NCBI RefSeq assembly: GCF_900198625.1
Contig: NZ_FZPK01000016.1
Location: forward strand, 1-44,176
DNA length: 44,176 nt
DNA from: Helicobacter rappini
Lineage (GTDB): Bacteria > Campylobacterota > Campylobacteria > Campylobacterales > Helicobacteraceae
Direction of reading: 5' to 3'
Below are positions 42,865-44,176 of the stretch, piece by piece (position 1 is the stretch's first letter; every line of letters starts with the position of its first letter). The notes under the pieces are model-generated. The model had not been told where the DNA came from. It made no database searches and saw only the letters and a program-made list of their open reading frames with translations. A program made the position numbers and the translations under genes.

Positions 42865-43269
42865 TTTTTATTTCATAGCGTTTTTTATGTGAATGCGATT
42901 ATAATGAGATTTTTCTTGGTTTCAAAATCGCAATTATATCAAAGCATTACGCAAGGCAAAATGACAAGCATATCTTGAAGCTAGATTCTATAAAATTGCG
43001 TGAATATAGAATCTGTGGAGTTAAAATTTCTTCATTCACGCGCTAAACTTTGTGCTTATGTAAATAGATTTTGATTTATTTCATATATATGTTCTGTAAA
43101 AATACAAAGCGTTTTTTATCTAAGATACATACAAAAATATATCTGTGAAATACAAAAGATTCCCACTTTAAAAGTGGGAAGGAGTTTTAATAATGTAAGG
43201 TTGTAAGACTGAACAAATAGGTTGAAACAAAGTAGGGCAGAATAAATAAAGGTTATGCCCTATAAAACA
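42865..43269. other. Non-coding stretch between convergent flgE and the OMP gene
   Basis: About 405 bases, AT-rich, with a hairpin at 43160-43180. No gene is seen. Confidence 0.45.
43160..43180 (-). terminator. Hairpin downstream of the OMP gene
   Basis: TTCCCACTTT and AAAGTGGGAA form a near-perfect inverted repeat. On the minus strand it is followed by TCTTTTGTATTT and lies 90 bases after the OMP stop, so it likely ends that transcript. Confidence 0.5.
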
Positions 43270-43977
43270 TTAGAAAATGTAAGAATAACCTACATTAATC
43301 ACATGTGTATTCATTAGTATTTCGCTTTTATCATTCTTAGTCTTTGAGCTATATCCAGCTGATAGGGCTTGGATTTTTGCACCGATTTCTACTTTATGAG
43401 ATCCTGCAAAAGTTGCTGCGATACCTACATTTATAGGGATATTGAATCCATTATAATCCTGTCCTTTATTCAAAGTATCAACGATCGTTTTTTCACCAGT
43501 TAATCCAGTGATACCATAGCCAAGTCCAAAGCCTACATACGCACCGAGTGTAAAGCTATCTGTATTTAAGAAATTCACCATTACATCAGCGTTTAATGTA
43601 ATATTTTGGAATGATATACTTACATCTTTCACGCCTTCTCCAAATTTTGAGCCTTTTCCAAACACTCTACTACCATTAAAGTCATAACCTAGATAGCCTC
43701 TCACACCAACTATTGGCATAAAGAAGTATTGATAACCAGCTTTTAAACCAACATTAAATGAAGCAGTTGAGGCATCTGTGCCTGTTTGATCTTTGAATTG
43801 TTTGTCGGTTGCTTTTTTACCTGTTTCATCATATATTCCCACACCAAAAAGTGAAACACCGCCATGCACACCTACAAATAGACCGCTTTTCTCTCCGCCC
43901 TCATCTGCTAAGGCAGTATTGCTAAGCCCTACTGCAAGTAATGTGCTTGCAGCTATTATACTAAGAGTTTTTCTCAT
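43270..43977 (-). CDS. Outer membrane beta-barrel protein
   Basis: A 235-residue outer membrane protein. A signal peptide (cleavage after NTALA, near residue 24) is followed by alternating beta-strand sequence (GLFVGVHGGVSLFGVG, NVGLKAGYQYFF, VGVRGYLGYDF, LGAYVGFGLGYGI). The last strand is HVINVGYSYIF, with the terminal Phe needed by the BAM machinery. It is of the small Helicobacter OMP type; the ligand is unknown. AAAGGA lies six bases before the ATG. An A13/T13 tract about 96-108 bases upstream suggests length-dependent expression. Confidence 0.82.
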   Translation of the reverse strand: MRKTLSIIAASTLLAVGLSNTALADEGGEKSGLFVGVHGGVSLFGVGIYDETGKKATDKQFKDQTGTDASTASFNVGLKAGYQYFFMPIVGVRGYLGYDFNGSRVFGKGSKFGEGVKDVSISFQNITLNADVMVNFLNTDSFTLGAYVGFGLGYGITGLTGEKTIVDTLNKGQDYNGFNIPINVGIAATFAGSHKVEIGAKIQALSAGYSSKTKNDKSEILMNTHVINVGYSYIF

Positions 43978-44072
43978 TGTTTATCCTTTAAAATAATTTA
44001 AATTTCCTTTAACTTTGATAAAAAGCTCAAAGGATTTAAAATTTTAATAAAAACAAACAAATCGCAAACTAC

Positions 44073-44085
44073 AAAAAAAAAAAAA
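44073..44085 (-). repeat. A13 (T13 on the coding strand) tract upstream of the OMP gene
   Basis: Thirteen consecutive A on the plus strand, about 96 bases upstream of the OMP start. Poly-T tracts in OMP promoters of H. pylori (sabA) vary in length and tune transcription. Confidence 0.7.
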
Positions 44086-44176
44086 CGATTTTTCTGCATT
44101 TCAATAGAAAAAATGTAACATTTTTATGGAATTTAACGATATTTTTACATAAAATGAGAGGGAATCTTGTTTTATT

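Noticed and set aside
1-44176. tRNA, rRNA, CRISPR arrays or intact insertion sequences
   Set aside because: I looked in every intergenic stretch for TTCGAATC-type T loops, regular repeat-spacer patterns and transposase frames and found none.

Overview
The window looks like chromosome from a Helicobacter species, probably an enterohepatic one. It is AT-rich. Its core proteins look Helicobacter-like: a 514-residue FlaB-type flagellin, a short FlgE-type hook protein, the neighbourhood fliW / bamD / lon, the run secG-frr-pyrE, and a glutamine synthetase in which Phe replaces the adenylylated Tyr. Both flagellar structural genes have clear sigma-54 promoters. No tRNA, rRNA, CRISPR array or intact transposase was seen.

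Left core block (1-8.1 kb): the 3'-truncated glnA, a sodium-coupled (NSS) transporter, fliW, bamD, lon, a small P-loop remnant and a frameshifted crcB fluoride channel.

Variable block (8.1-20.1 kb): a restriction-modification and gene-decay zone. The main locus (8332-12810) encodes a fused nuclease-methyltransferase resembling BcgI-A, then an Abi-like protein with a HEPN-type R-x4-H motif, then a specificity region made of three target-recognition modules. The modules are joined by two poly-G tracts (G13 and G12). In the present state modules 1 and 2 are fused and module 3 is out of frame, so slippage should change how many modules are joined. A second system (16658-18780) resembles CfrBI: a permuted N4-cytosine-type methyltransferase and a nuclease gene. 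Both carry single-base frameshifts in short homopolymers. Next to it lies a decayed D12-class adenine methylase. The rest of the block holds a broken MFS transporter, an HxlR pseudogene, an intact HxlR regulator divergent from an NAD(P)-binding oxidoreductase, an acetyltransferase and a TIGR04076-type protein. A roughly 30-bp repeat occurs three times close to these loci.

Right core block (20.2-44.2 kb): a MacA-like adaptor and TolC-like outer membrane lipoprotein without an adjacent MacB, cytochrome c peroxidase, an SMR-type small membrane protein, an SF1B helicase, two exported unknown proteins, secG, frr, pyrE, an alpha/beta hydrolase, ruvA, dcuA with a loop insertion of about 140 residues, aspA, flaB, a few small or broken genes, a phosphatidylserine-decarboxylase-related membrane protein, the hook gene, and an outer membrane protein with an A13 tract in its upstream region. 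AspA and DcuA together fit aspartate uptake and conversion to fumarate. FliW, FlaB and the hook protein belong to flagellar assembly.

Throughout, the word AGATTCT (or its complement) is strikingly common, including inside low-complexity protein insertions. The most notable system is the double-poly-G, three-module specificity locus with an embedded HEPN protein. Several apparent frameshifts lie in short A/T homopolymers and could be sequencing errors rather than true mutations.
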